NCBI RefSeq assembly: GCF_014805625.2
Contig: NW_023998492.1
Span: forward strand, 201,092-265,091
From: Glossina fuscipes
Taxonomy: Eukaryota; Arthropoda; Insecta; Diptera; Glossinidae
Direction: 5' to 3'
DNA: 64,000 bases
Under the pieces are notes generated by a model that saw only the letters and a list, made by a program, of their open reading frames with translations, ran no database searches and was not told where the DNA came from. Position 1 is the first letter of the stretch, and each line of letters begins with the position of its first letter. Below, one piece after another: positions 47,950 through 60,030 of this stretch. The translations under genes were made by a program, and so were the position numbers.

Positions 47950-48200
47950 TTTTCAATAGCTCTGCAACGTGCATAAACAAGCTTCAAAAAACCCATAAAG
48001 TATGTAATTCTTGGGCAGTTTCAAGTTTGGAATAAGCATGTCCGTCTTTCTGCTTCTCCATCTGCCTCATTACGCAATTTTGTAGTATTTGTGATAAACA
48101 CTATCCCGTTAGCAAACTTGAAGACAACACCTACAAATTTGCAAAAGACTTTGAAAGTGACCTCAACTTTTCAAAGGACTTTTCTACGCCCACAAAACTC
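47950..48200 (+). repeat. Dispersed repeat, diverged partial copy E
   Basis: CCCATAAAGTATGTAATTCT, then AAGCATGTCCGTCTTTCTG, recalls the central part of the family. The remainder does not align clearly. Confidence 0.35.
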
Positions 48201-48523
48201 GACAAAAGCTTTTATTTCGAAAATAAAAAAAATCAGCCGCGTCTACTCCATATATAGAGTATGAAGATTTAGTTCCATTACTTTCTGTTTCTTTTAAAAT
48301 AATGTTCGGTCATATTTTTCTCTTTGTGCAAAAAATTTTGCAATTTTTTCTTTTATTTTATTTCTCTACTGCTTTATACGATTTTAAGGTTAAATTACTT
48401 ATAAAATATCCAATAATATACTGAACTTTTTGTGTGTTTATTGCTAAAACTTATCATCACGAATACCGTACGTGTTTCCTTTAAATACAAAAAAAAAAAA
48501 TTAAAAACATTTGACATTATCTT
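48201..48523. other. AT-rich flank of LINE, no gene
   Basis: No feature recognised between the repeat and the LINE 5' end. Confidence 0.45.
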
Positions 48524-48569
48524 CAGTAGTTTCCCAAACCTTTTCAAGTGAGTAGTTATTTCACAAATA

Positions 48570-49908
48570 ATGAACAATAGACAACCACAAGGCGTCATGG
48601 CCCCGGGGCCGCCAGATAAAAACTCGAACCTGACACAACTCCCCAAAGAAAAAAAATTAAAAATTCCGACTTTCCGATGTTGCCAATCAGTGGCATCACT
48701 CCTATTGATAAAAATATATTATTATTTCTTCAACCGATGCTAGAGTAACAATTTCCCAAATTAGCCCCTTTGCTATAAAAAAAGCCCTAGATAGCATTAC
48801 CACATACATAGACTCTACTTCGATTCTACGCGATGGGAATTTACTGGTCCTCGCTGGGAATCTAAGCGCAACCGAAAAGCTCGTAAAGTCGAAATCTTTA
48901 TCTAATTTATGTGCTATTTCTGCTAAACTATATGAGAAACTTAACTCGGTTCGAGGCGTAATTTATGCCCCTTGCTTAAAGCATGTTCCGGAAGATGAAA
49001 TTGTTCGCGAAATGGGCAATCAAGGAGTGACTGAAATATATAAATTAACCAAACTGAATGATGACGGAAAAACACGCTCTCCTACAGGAAGGAATATTTT
49101 AACTTTTGATCGCTATCGATTACCGCGAATAGTTGATGTGGCGTGGTATAAATATAAAGTAGAACTATACATTCCAAATCCTATGAGGTGTAAAAATTGC
49201 CAACGCCTGGGTCATACGGCAAAAAGATGCACTAGTGCTGTATCTTGTGCTAACTGTGGTCTTCCGCCACATTCTGAAAGTTGTACCCGTAGTTTCTGCA
49301 TAAATTACAATGATCAACACTCAGCGTTAAACAAACAATGCCCACGTTTTGTACAGATGCGTGAAATATTAAAAATCAAAACAGAAAATTACTGTAGCAT
49401 GGGCGAAGCGCGACGCACATACCGGGAAAGAAATCCATCTGTAGCCCATGGAATTGGCAAAAGTAATACCTATGCTGCTGTTGCCTCGCAAATCGAGCCT
49501 AGTAAGACTTTAACTGCAACTGCGTCCAATGAAAAACCTGTTCCACCATTAACCAAAAATTATATTGCGAAACCAGTTACATCACTTGCCAAAGATAATA
49601 TTGAAAAAACCAAAGCAATTGCAAATATTGAAAAAATCCAAACAACAACATATATGCTAAAATCTAATATACCAAATTCTCCAGAATCTCCAGCTCTCAA
49701 CTTTACTCAACAAATCACAAGTGTTAATGAATCCATTCTTTCATCCATTAATCAACCTTCAATTTCAAATTATTCACGTGCCCCAACCCGTTGCGCTTCA
49801 AATGTACCAAATCACCTAAATACAGATTATTCTGCTGGTAAGAATAAATCATTCACGAAAAATTCCTATAGTGACCTTCTCGACGGAGACGCTGACATGT
49901 CAACTTAA
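48570..49908 (+). pseudogene. I-clade LINE ORF1 (gag-like), one or two frameshifts
   Basis: ORF1 forms the RNP with the LINE transcript. The likely start at 48570 (MNNRQPQGVMAPGPPDKNSN) shifts frame once near 48660-48720, then the frame stays open to 49908. Seen in order are a conserved RNA-binding region (ISPFAIKKALDSI, LRDGNLLVLAGN, GVIYAPCL), TFDRYRLPRIVDVAWYKYKV, then zinc knuckles beginning MRCKNCQRLGHTAKRC, followed by SCANCGLPPHSESC and a third degenerate CINYN-C site. The rest is a Ser/Thr/Pro-rich tail. ORF2 starts 21 bases after its stop. Confidence 0.85.
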
Positions 49909-49929
49909 CCCTCCCTCCACTCTGCTTAC

Positions 49930-52900
49930 ATGTCATTACAATTAAATAAAGTTTTTAAAATTCTACAATGGAACATTAAGGGACTTATTAATAATTTTGA
50001 TGAACTCCGTACACTAATAAATGATTTTAATCCAACCTTTTTATCGCTTCAAGAAACCCATTGTAGAAGCTCTTTTAATCCTATTCCACCCAAATCATAT
50101 ACTGGATGCTTCACGAATGCTGATCAAAATTCATATTCCAAACAAGGAGTTAGTGTTTTTATAAAATCAAGTATACCTCACAAACGCATAAATTTTAGCT
50201 CAAACATACAAGCCGTAGCGATACAAATAATCTTAAACATAAAATTTACAGTGTTTTCGCTCTACATCCCACCTTCGCAATCTTTTGCTCAGCAAGAAGT
50301 CTACAATTTATTCTCCGTACTTTCCCCCCCATTAATTATATGCGGCGACTTTAACAGCTGGAATATCATCTCTGGGGCTCAACAGTGAACAATACTCGTG
50401 GTACTGTTTTAGAAAAGGCCTTTTTTCAAAGCAACCTTTGCGTTTTAAATGATGGAAAACCAACGCACTTCTCAAGTCATCATACTTTTTCACATATTGA
50501 TTTAACATGTTGCTCTCCCTCATTTCTTCCTTTGGTTTCCTGGTCTATTTTTGATGATCTACATAATAGTGATCACTTTCCAATCATAATCGACCTTAAC
50601 CTTTCAAAGTCCCCTTTACTTGAGCAAAACAGGCCAAATTCCTCCTAGATAAAGTGGTTCGGATCAATTACTCCAAACAGGTGGAGCCATTTAATGGGAA
50701 CTGCAACCATGATGCTGCTATTATGTCTAAAGCGATTCGCACGATTGCTCATCTTTCTATTCCCCAACCCAACAGCTCTTTTAAGCGAGCTATGGTTCCT
50801 TGGTGGAACAACACGCTTTCGTTTTTGAAAAAAAATAAAATGAATCTATGGCACCGCTTTAAGAGATTCCCTGATCATGATAATTTGTTATTATACAAAA
50901 AGGCCAATGCTGTATTCAGGAAGGAATTAAAAAAATCAAAGGCACATAGTTTGGAACTTTTTTCGAGAGCAATTCACAGAAATACATCAATGAAAGTTGT
51001 CTGGAACAAAATTAACAGACTTAACGGGACTTCAAGTCTGAACGAAATCTCTGCCATCTACACTCCCAATGGAACGTTGACTGACGTAGATGACATTTCT
51101 AATTACTTTGGATAAGTGTGGTGCGAATACTCCTCTGACAGCAACTTCTCAAGTGCTTTCATCGAAAATAAGAGGACTCCAATATCTCCTTCAAATAATA
51201 TTGATAGATGTGCCATGTTCCTGGAAAATTGCGTATCTACCTTAGAACTTGAAAGTTGTCTCTCCAATTTGAAGGGGAGGACACCTGGTCTCGACCGCCT
51301 CTCATACCAAATGATCAGCGCTATGTCTAAGTCTAGTAAAAAGAAATTACTGGACCTATATAATACAGTATTTTTGACTGGCCATATACCCTACATGTGG
51401 AAACTGGCAACTGTTGTTCCAATTCCAAAGTCTAAAAATGTCTCCCTCGCATCGGACTATCGCCCAATCTCTCTTTTATCTTGCCTCTCAAAGGTATTGG
51501 AAAAGATTACGGCATCTAGATTATCTTGGTTTCTTGAGTCCAAGAACCTGATAACAAAGCAACGAGTTGGTTTCAAGCGGGGTAGAGGGTGCATCGACGC
51601 TCTGTTACATATTGATTATTTTACAAGCAAAGCAATTTCGGAACGAAATCACGTAACATTTCTCTCTATTGATTTCGAAAAAGCATTTGACAGAGTTGGT
51701 CTTCATGTTATTTTGAGACTCTTGAAATCATGGAATGTTGGACCCAAATTTTTTAACTACATCAAATCATTCATGTCGCATCGGCGGTTTAAAGTTAGAA
51801 TCAACAGTCATTTTTGGCACATTTGTCGAAAGCAGGTATGCGGCGCAGGAAATCTACCGATGCATATTAATGATTTGCCAGTACTAAACGTGCAGACGCT
51901 GCATATTCTCGGGCTCACGTTTTCTAACAAATATCGTTGGAAAACACACTGTCTTCGGTTAAAAAATGCTGTGTTAACAAGCGTGAATTTCATACAGTAC
52001 GTTGCTTGGAGAAGCCATTTTCATATTAACACTATTGCTTATCTTACTAAAATGCTTCTTTTAAGCAAAATTGACTATGCGTTGATAATTTACGGCAGTA
52101 GCTGCAAATCTAATATCAACATCCTTAAACCGGTCTATCACCAAAACGTCAGAGCTAGTAGTTACGGTTTTTGGATGACGCCCATAAATAATATTATAAT
52201 TGACACTGGTCTCCCAACTTTAGAAAATAGACTTTATGAGTTAAAAGCTATAATAGTCCCCAAGCTTCTTAATTCAAACAAATCTATTCTCGGTGATGAC
52301 GTGAGAAAGATTGTTATTGCGAAGAAAGTTCCAAAGTCATCATCTGCAATTGACCATTGTTTGTACGTCGCAAAGGAATTGAACATTCCCTTAAAAATTT
52401 TCCACTCTTTTGGTGTTAAATCTCCATGGGTTTTGAAAGACTGCTCTTATGACGTCTCGCTGTCTATGCACAAGAAAGAAGATACTCCAAATTACGTCTT
52501 CTGAAAACTAATAGCTGAAAAACCCCAAATATTGGAGAGTACTGGTTGGAATCTTTTAAGCACAGACGGCTCAAAATCTTCTGGTCTGCTATCTACTTGT
52601 GCCCTGGTAGATGCTTCAGGACAGGTTTTTCTCAACCATATATTTCATGAAAGAAACAAACTCACAACACCCGGCGGAAAAATTAAAATGTTATGGGTAC
52701 CAATTCACATCGGTTTGTTGGGAAATGAGCAGGCTGATCGAGCGGCGAGGTGTGCTGCTTCTGCTCCACTAATTATGGGTGATGTCATGGAAAAGTTGGA
52801 TCTTCAAAGATACGGTGGAAGAAAAGTTAGAGAGAAAATTGGAGAAGGAAATTTACAATACCGTCATCAGCACTATTTTTCTATTAACCCTCAATTAATT

Positions 52901-53090
52901 CCACCTTTATATCCAACAAACGTTGAGAAATCCAAGATCCAAACATTTTCGAGAATTCGCCTTGGTCATACTATCGCAACTCACCAATGGATCTTGAAGA
53001 AGTCTTCCTCCCCAATCTGCGGTTGTGGAGCACATTCTCTGCGACTGTCTTAAGTTTTCCTTGGCTAGAAGTATTGCATTTGGAACGATG
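49930..53090 (+). pseudogene. I-clade LINE ORF2 (endonuclease, RT, RNase H), broken
   Basis: Endonuclease: ILQWNIKG, LSLQETHC, ICGDFNSWN, then after a frameshift near 50388, SHIDLTCCSP and SDHFPI. The linker is at 50654-51115, ended by an in-frame TAA. RT (from 51116): TPGLDRLSYQMI, DYRPISLLSCLSKVLEKI, VGFKRGRGCIDAL and LSIDFEKAFDRV. Then RINSHF is followed directly by the post-catalytic HICRKQVCG, then LHILGLTFSNKYRWKTH, so the PQGS and YADD region is deleted at about 51810. A TGA replaces the Trp of YVFWK at 52502-52504 (copy 2 keeps Trp). RNase H keeps STDGSKSSG and HIGLLGNEQADRAAR but lacks the middle. The C-terminal zinc motif loses about 17 bases at 53026-53028. Confidence 0.88.
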
Positions 53091-53159
53091 AACGCTTTGG
53101 ACATTCTACAATCAACTTCAGAAAAAAATATCAATTCAATATATTACTTTATTAAAAGT

Positions 53160-53288
53160 ACTAAGGTCATTATCTAATGTACATTTATTTAAATTAGAGC
53201 CGGTGGCCTTTGTTGCTAGTGCTCAATTTGTTTTTTTAGACTAAGAATTTATTTTGTTAGTCTAAAATTATAATAATAATAATAATAA
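53160..53288 (+). repeat. I-clade LINE 3' UTR shared with SINE tails
   Basis: Bases 53198-53288 align with the 3' ~80 bases of the SINEs at 11592, 22951 and 40624. The shared order is AGCCGRTRGCC, TTGCTAGTGCT or GATGCTAGTGCT, TAGWCTWAGAATTTATT and (TAA)n. Copy 2 of the LINE (25792-25900, minus) has the same end with GAGCCGATAGCC. Confidence 0.85.
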
Positions 53289-53689
53289 AATAATGTTGAT
53301 AGGTATAACAGATTCGGCCACAGCTGAATGTAATTTTCCTGCTTGTTTAGTGAAAATATTTTTTATTTTTTAATACGCGGAAAATCATAGCTTAACAAAG
53401 AGTTCTTTAGCAAAGACACAAGCCTAGAAAACATCTTGGGGATAGGTTTTTATGTTTAAACCATATGTTTAAAATTTTGAAATAACGTTGAAACACATTA
53501 AAAACAAGAAACACCATTTCAAAATATTTGTGAAAGTCAAATAACAAACTGCTTTGACATATGAAAAACAATTTTGGATGTAAAAGAGAGTTAACAAGTT
53601 AACTTGCGCCTCAACGAACACAGATATAATTAATTGATTTAAGATAAGTTTAACAGCTTGTAACTTTTTCGTAAAGTTCGCTTCATAGG
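53289..53689. other. No recognised gene
   Basis: The frame at 53723-53469 is not recognisable. This interval lies downstream of the copia relic (minus) and may include its unaligned 3' part. Confidence 0.4.
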
Positions 53690-54760
53690 TTTTTTGTAAA
53701 AACGGCTGTACCCATATTTCCACTGCTGCAGTCTTCTAGCTGAATTACAGGTCGTGTATATATCTTCAACGTAGTGACAATATGTTTGCTATGTGTGTGA
53801 TAGAAGGGGTTCTTTTCAAAGTTAACGGCAGTTATACTATCATTGCTCACTGCAACTGTTTTAGAAAATCCCAAATGCATCTCATTCAGTAACTTCATGA
53901 TATATTTAGCTTCCTTGGCTGTGTCATCTGAGTCCGAGACATTCCGTCTCCGTGCTGCTTACAACCACTGACGTTTGCTTCTTCAATTTGTAGGAAAATT
54001 CTTTTCCTGCTAAGAAATATGCCTACATTGTAAGCGATTTTCGGTGTTTAGCATCACCACGCCAATAAGCAACAACCAACTCGCGACTTGTGTACTTGAC
54101 CTGTTGTACATTCAGATTGTTAGAGTCCACTTCGCTGCTGACATGTGGTATGTATGTGGCTCCTTGTTTCTTTGCGCAAGCGTACAATTCGTTTAACTTA
54201 TGGGCTAAAAAGATGCTGAACAGATCCTTTGTCCAACATTTCAATCTGAGCTGTTAGCCGCATTTTGATTGCGGATTGATTGCAGAAACCTATAAGTACG
54301 TCATCAAAATATATTGCAATACCGTTTATTTCTTTCTCAGGCACAAACGCAAGCCTTACACATTGATCAAAACCAATTTACCACGAAATACTGTCTACCA
54401 TTCTCAAGACTGCATTGCATTGAAAAGGTTTCTGTACATATCCATTTTTTCGCCTCTTGAAGTCAAAACGACATTCCAAATTACCATAGAAAAATCGATT
54501 CCACGGGGACAATTTTTTGAACCTCATCTCATATAACCGCTTCTACGAAGACTGATCCTTTTTATGGTAAAACGGTACAGTTTTCAACATTTCATGGTGA
54601 AAATTCGTTCATAACAGTAAATTGACATAGATATCAACCTTACTCTTTACTTTACCGACTTTGGATCCCATGCGACTATTTTTTGAGTACCACCTAATGA
54701 TTTTCAAAGAACGTAAACCCTTACATTCCAAAAAGCACTCATTGTTAATGTCTTGCGATG
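53690..54760 (-). mobile_element. Ty1/copia pol relic (integrase end, RT, RNase H)
   Basis: Minus strand, several frames. AWDPKS near 54660 resembles the end of copia integrase. At about 54310-54280, IAIYFDDVLIGF matches the RT YVDD box. At about 54000-53950, KLKKQTSVVVSSTETECLGL matches the RNase H block (SSTEAEY). The frame at 53898-53683 has KLLNEMHLGF, VSNDSITAVNFEKNPFYHTH and SKHI, the conserved NPxxHxRxKHI end of copia RNase H, then FTKNL. Frameshifts and stops abound. LTRs were not found. Confidence 0.8.
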
Positions 54761-57700
54761 TTCATGATAGTAATTTGACCTAGAAATGAAGTGGACCAAA
54801 TTTGAACCATGTGTGTCTATTTCTTGGACCGCACTCCGTGTAAGATTTCTCATTCATTCTAATAGTGAGGAAAGGAAGACTAAAATGAACAAAGTAACGT
54901 TGCAGAGAGACACAGATGAACAGAAGTCAGCCTATAAGTAAAAGCGGCCGAATGAAGTTGCAAAATCGTATATTCAAACGTTTTTTACTTACTTTCAATA
55001 ATTCTTTATACTTAGGTAATCGAATTAGAGTTTCAATTACTTAACATTAAACGTTAGCGTAATATCTTTAATTCTAACAACAAAGATATTATCTATATAT
55101 ATATTCTTTACACGCATATCAAAATACATACTTTGTACTGTATTGACAGTCTGACTTCGTTTTTCGTAGCCGTGGAAATATAAATCTCTCCGCTTTTTTT
55201 ATTACTGGTGATAAATTTGACATCTTTAAAAGCATGTGGTTTTAAGCAAAGCTTGTTTTATTTTACTTCATTTTAATTTTGTACGAGCACTTCATACAGC
55301 AAAAACTTCTGTGGAGAAGGGAGCCCAAGACAAGAAAACTAAAGTTAAATAAACAAGGTCACAAGGTTTCACTGGCAGCTTCAAAAATGGCTTTTGCAAG
55401 TGACACAAGTATATTATTATTATTCTCCTTAAAGACTTGATTTAATTTCTCCACTACTTTAAACATTCTTTAGTTTCTCTCACAAATTATCGTCACGCTC
55501 TGAAAAAACCGGTTTCTTATATCCCAATTTTTCATTACGTTTCACTCTCATGTTGCTATCACAATATCTGTTTATGTTCTAATAGCCCTCATATTGGCGG
55601 ACTTTTCAAACATCATTGGAACTAAATTTAGCAAATTTAATTTGCTTGTCTATGTATGGTGCAGTCTAGAAAATAAATCTACGCGATCCAAATTTTCCGT
55701 GATTGATTTACTAGTTTTTCATAATAAACATTTAGAAATTGGATCTTTTTCGCCTATAAAGTTTTGTTTTTCGTTAGAAACCTAATACGAGCAGGCATTT
55801 AACAAATAGGCGTACATGATCTGAAGTTAATGATTATGTCAAGTTATTATTATAAACGAGTGTGCGCATAATATTATAAAATTAAAGCTAGCCATAAATG
55901 TTTTTCACAATTTCGGGAGCATATGGACGAATGTACTGTTTTTTTATGCCCTAGTGCTTAGATAAGCCACAAATAATTGATCAAAACCCAATGACATTAA
56001 GACGAAGATATGGGGTGAATATTGTAAATGCGTTGCTTCTTATGTAAGATGTGAGTTTGATGCCAAGCTCTACGTATACATATCTCCATACAACGTTCGC
56101 CTTTTACAGTTTCTCGAAAATTCCTCTCGAGCATGCACCTTCTTTAACGTTAAAACTTAAATGCAGAAAGAAACGAATTCTCGACTGCTCCGTTTTAATC
56201 ATATTTCTAGATGCTTATCCGTGTGAACTTTAAAGTACACTGCATTTGTGACAACGCTCTACATGCTCTTCTCTCTTTTTTTCTTTACGAGTGTTTGCTT
56301 TTCTCATCGTGCAGTTATATATAGGTTGTACCCTTTATTCGATAACGTTCCTATGTGCATCAAGTTTAACATTAAACTTAAATGAAACTGTCTTAGCAAT
56401 ATCATCTCCCCGTTGGATTTGTTTTCTACTTCGAGGCCACTTATATTTTTTTTTATATATGCGTAGGTGCATATTAGGGAAATTTGATTCCAAAGGAAAG
56501 AAAAACGAATGAATGAAGTTTTTTAGAATTCTTTACAAGAAATATTAATTGCTAAAACGTGTGAGATTTTAAAGTCGCCCTCATTTTATTCGCAAAGATC
56601 CTTCGATTCGAGTACATGGCCCTACACTAATTCAAAATAGCATAGTACGTAATAGAAAATTGGTATAACTTGATTGTCCAAGCATTATGACTTTAGAAGG
56701 TTGCGGTTTCTCTCTGCTGGTAAGCAGCAGGCCCCTGATTAATGATTATCGTAAGTTATCTTTAAAACTTTGATTTGTTTTTTGAGTTAATCCATACACC
56801 TGTAATATAAGTCAATCCGTGTACAATCTGCCATGTAATAAAATCCTTACACTAAGAATACGCCCACTTCTGTACATATGAATGCCAAGTAAGTAATATG
56901 ATAACAACACTGCTAATAGGAACCGTGTTTATATAAGTCATGTAAAACTTCATGCAAATCTAAATTTCACAAACTATTAATTAAATTAAATTTACATGAA
57001 TAACAGAATTTGGCAATAGATATGCAATGATTTTCATATACAACACAATTGTGTATAGGCTGGTCCAGTCGAAAGGAAATTAATTTAGTTACAGCTAAAA
57101 AAAAAATCATTTTTTCGTTCTCAAAAGTATTTATCTACAAATTGCGAACATATGCACTTTGAATTTCTAAATTGTCATATTTTGGTGGCGCAGATATACC
57201 TCGTTGCCGTGACAAGATGATAAATGTTACTATGCAACAAAGAATATTGTTTTAAAATCCGCATGCGGAAAATGTGATTCCCCTACTTTACTTTTGAAAA
57301 GTTTAGTAAATTGCGGGATGAATGATTTAAGTAATTTATGATTAAGTTTTTGCGTTGCATAAACTGACGGATACTAAAAATATGCATAAACGCACAGGAA
57401 ATTGTTGATAACCAGGTTAAAGAGAAGGCATGAAGTTATGCATAACTTTTAATAGTAAAACTACGGACAATGAAAAAACTAATCAAAAATTTTAAAAATC
57501 TTAATTAATTTTCTTCTTTCAAAGCACGAAAACTTTAAAAACATTCACATTTGTACGACTAGTAATTTCTTGCAAAAAGTTATGCCTATGCTAAGAAATA
57601 TTTAATTGGTTTTAAATTGTAGTCGGATTAATATAGAGAGTGTCACACAAAAGTGTCACCCAGCGTTCATAACTATTTAACGCTTATTTGATTACAAGAA

Positions 57701-58799
57701 CATATGTCTATTTGCGTATGATCAATTTGTGCGTTTATTTATATACAAATGTGTTGTCTTTTATTTTGGGTGTGGTGCCATGACTAGGTGAATTGAGTAA
57801 ACACAATTTAGAATTGTTGATCTTTTGGCATATTGCCATTGTTCAACCACTGGTTTTTTCACCTTATATACTCCTTTTGGTATTGTGCATAGATGAGTCG
57901 AAAATTCGTTTCAGGATGTTGTGCAGTAGTTGGCATTGGCGGTCTTATTAGCAAACAGCTTTTGTGCAATGGTTGAGTAGCTGTGGTTTGGGCGCAAGCC
58001 ATCAATTATTTGCTATGAATGGCCGTTAGGTTAGGTAATATTCATTCGAGAAAAGAATCATAAAAGTTTTTTTTTCCTTCCAGTAACTTTATTTTGTTGT
58101 TGTTAATAACATACTATTTTTTTTTTTTTTCTTTTCTTTTAATATTTTCAACATATATACATTTATATATTTCTTTTTTCAGTGATACTTTCCCATCCTC
58201 ATATATACATTATATATATCATGTATTGTATAACATATCACATTGTCAGTCCATTGAATTATCGAATTTAACACTACATATTATATGTCATTTTTCTTTT
58301 TCGATTATGACACACAAACTTTTTAACTTTCATATCGGACTTAGAAGTCATAGTGACTCATTTCACTATTCGCTCACTCATTCATTACTTTTATTTAATT
58401 ACAGTGTGCAATTGTAAACAATAAACATGGTAACAGGTTCAAGTGACAGTGTTAATCAGTTAGAACAAGTCAATAGCAGTTTGAGAAAATTTATTTTATA
58501 TCACAAAAGTTCCAATTTCTTGATACATCAGTTGCTACTCCGTGTAATCTTATATTTCTTAAGGAACATATTAATATTTGTGTCAATCAGTTTTCATAAC
58601 GTCCAACTTGCAATAAACACAGGCCTAACAAGTTGACACCTTAAAATCTGACCGAATCGCTGCTCGTTGAAGCAAAAAGAAACGTTTAACCAATTACGTT
58701 CGAGATCACGCTCCCATGAAGATATCACTGCAACTGAAAATAATGAAATTCAAGGCGACAAGCATCCCTAAAAATCTGAGTCTAATGAACGACTTAAAA
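54761..58799. other. AT-rich DNA, no recognised gene
   Basis: A 4-kb stretch with only short low-complexity frames (55594-55785, 56051-56233, 56291-56512, 58094-58417). The last of these is Phe/Ser/Tyr-rich with no domain. No repeat or RNA gene was recognised. Confidence 0.45.
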
Positions 58800-60030
58800 C
58801 GATTACACTGGCTACATCATCACAATTACAAGTCAAGTTTGGATTCGGCGCTGTATTAGTTCAAAAGAACGGAAGTGGAGAAGACATCCAATTGCTTACA
58901 TGTCTCATAAACGTAATAGTGGTTAAAAGAAACGACTCCGTATCCGAGCAAGAATGTTTAGCAACCTCTGTGGCTATTTAAAAGTTCCGAGTTTATGTGG
59001 AAGGGCATGAGTTTGAAGTTATTACAGATCGCGCTTCTCTCAAATGGTTAACATCCAATGGATCTTCACGGTCGATTGGCTAGATGGTCATTGAAATTGC
59101 AAGGTTTTAACTTTTCAATAAAACATCGAAAAGGTAATTAACATGTGCTTAACCCGTGCTCCTTATGACAACCTCGAAGAAATTGATCATTTATATCTGG
59201 TTAATTGCTTTCTAGAAGAGTTGACCGACTCCATCGAAATTGATTTGACTTCCGAGACATTTCAATCCCCGCAACATGTGTCTTTAAGCGATCGTTTTCA
59301 GTACAGCGCTAGAACAGTTAGCTGATACAGTGATTCGAGACGGTTTTATTAGGAGATGGAATACCGAAACAAAATTCGTAGAAATTATGAGTTCCGTCAG
59401 ATCTTACGACTTAATTAAATGCGCTTATAAGCATCCATTGAGCGTTTATGGACGCGTAGCAACAAAGATTTATCGCTTGAAAACGCTCTTCTTTTGGTCG
59501 AAAATGGTTAGACAAATTCGAGAGATTGTCTTCAGGTGTGATGCCGGTACGCAGACGAAAGAACCAAACCAAATTCTAAGACAGCCCATCCCAACAAATA
59601 ATTTTTATTCCATTTCAATGGCTCCCTTTCTATTAGGCCTTTACGCTATAAAAAACTGAATGCGCAAAATATAGTTGTTTTTCAGGAAAAACGTGTTTTT
59701 GACATCTTTGGCTTACCTGAGTCAGTTATAACAGACAACGCAGTTCAATTCAAGTCGTCCATGTTTTAGTCCTTGTTATAGAATAACAGCGCTGATAATA
59801 ATTTTACTGATCTTTATTGTTCGCAAGCTAATGCGAGTGGAAGAGTATCGATCCGTTTTAGCCGACATAAGAGCGTGCATTAAGCCCTACAGAGAAGTGC
59901 TGTTCATGAAAGCAAAGGTATTTCTTCTACAAGAACATTACGCTTACGAGAAGTTAGATTTGACTAGACAAAAGGCCCGCAAAAAAAGAGGAAAGCATAC
60001 AGTCGATATACTACCATGTACGATTTGAAG
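58800..60030 (+). mobile_element. Ty3/gypsy pol relic (RNase H and integrase)
   Basis: Plus strand. RNase H: FGFGAVLVQKNG, HPIAYMSHK, SEQECLAT, KFRVYVEGHEFEVITDRASL, KWL, then in a shifted frame HGRLARWSLKLQGFNFSIKH and RKGN. Integrase zinc region (59330-59600): LKTLFFWSKMVRQIREIVFR, then CDAGTQTKEPNQILR. Core: FDIFGLPESVITDN-AVQF, then CSQANASGRVS, where the family has NASERV, so the catalytic Glu is Gly. The first catalytic Asp region is deleted. A C-terminal YEKLDLTRQKARKKRG segment (59831-60028 frame) may be the integrase tail. It is a different lineage from the 37-39 kb copy. Confidence 0.82.

Larger units (their letters stand above)
48524..53288 (+). mobile_element. I-clade LINE copy 1, nearly full length, internally deleted
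   Basis: The 5' end is placed at CAGTAGTTTC (48524) because I-type LINEs start with CAGT and the first ATG follows 46 bases later. That is inference. ORF1 (48570-49908) and ORF2 (49930 to about 53090) are in the usual order, followed by a 3' UTR with AGAGCCGGTGGCC and TTGTTGCTAGTGCT, then TAGACTAAGAATTTATTTTG, and a (TAA)n end near 53288, as in the Drosophila I factor. Losses in the RT and RNase H domains, plus frameshifts and stops, make it non-autonomous. No clear target-site duplication was found. Confidence 0.9.

Noticed and set aside
49012..53053. Intact autonomous LINE, given long open frames
   Set aside because: The frames are long, but the RT catalytic box and the RNase H core are missing and stops occur at 51113 and 52502.
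58094..58417. 107-codon plus frame upstream of the gypsy relic, considered as gag
   Set aside because: Phe/Tyr/Ser/His-rich composition follows from T-rich DNA. No zinc knuckle or gag-like motif.
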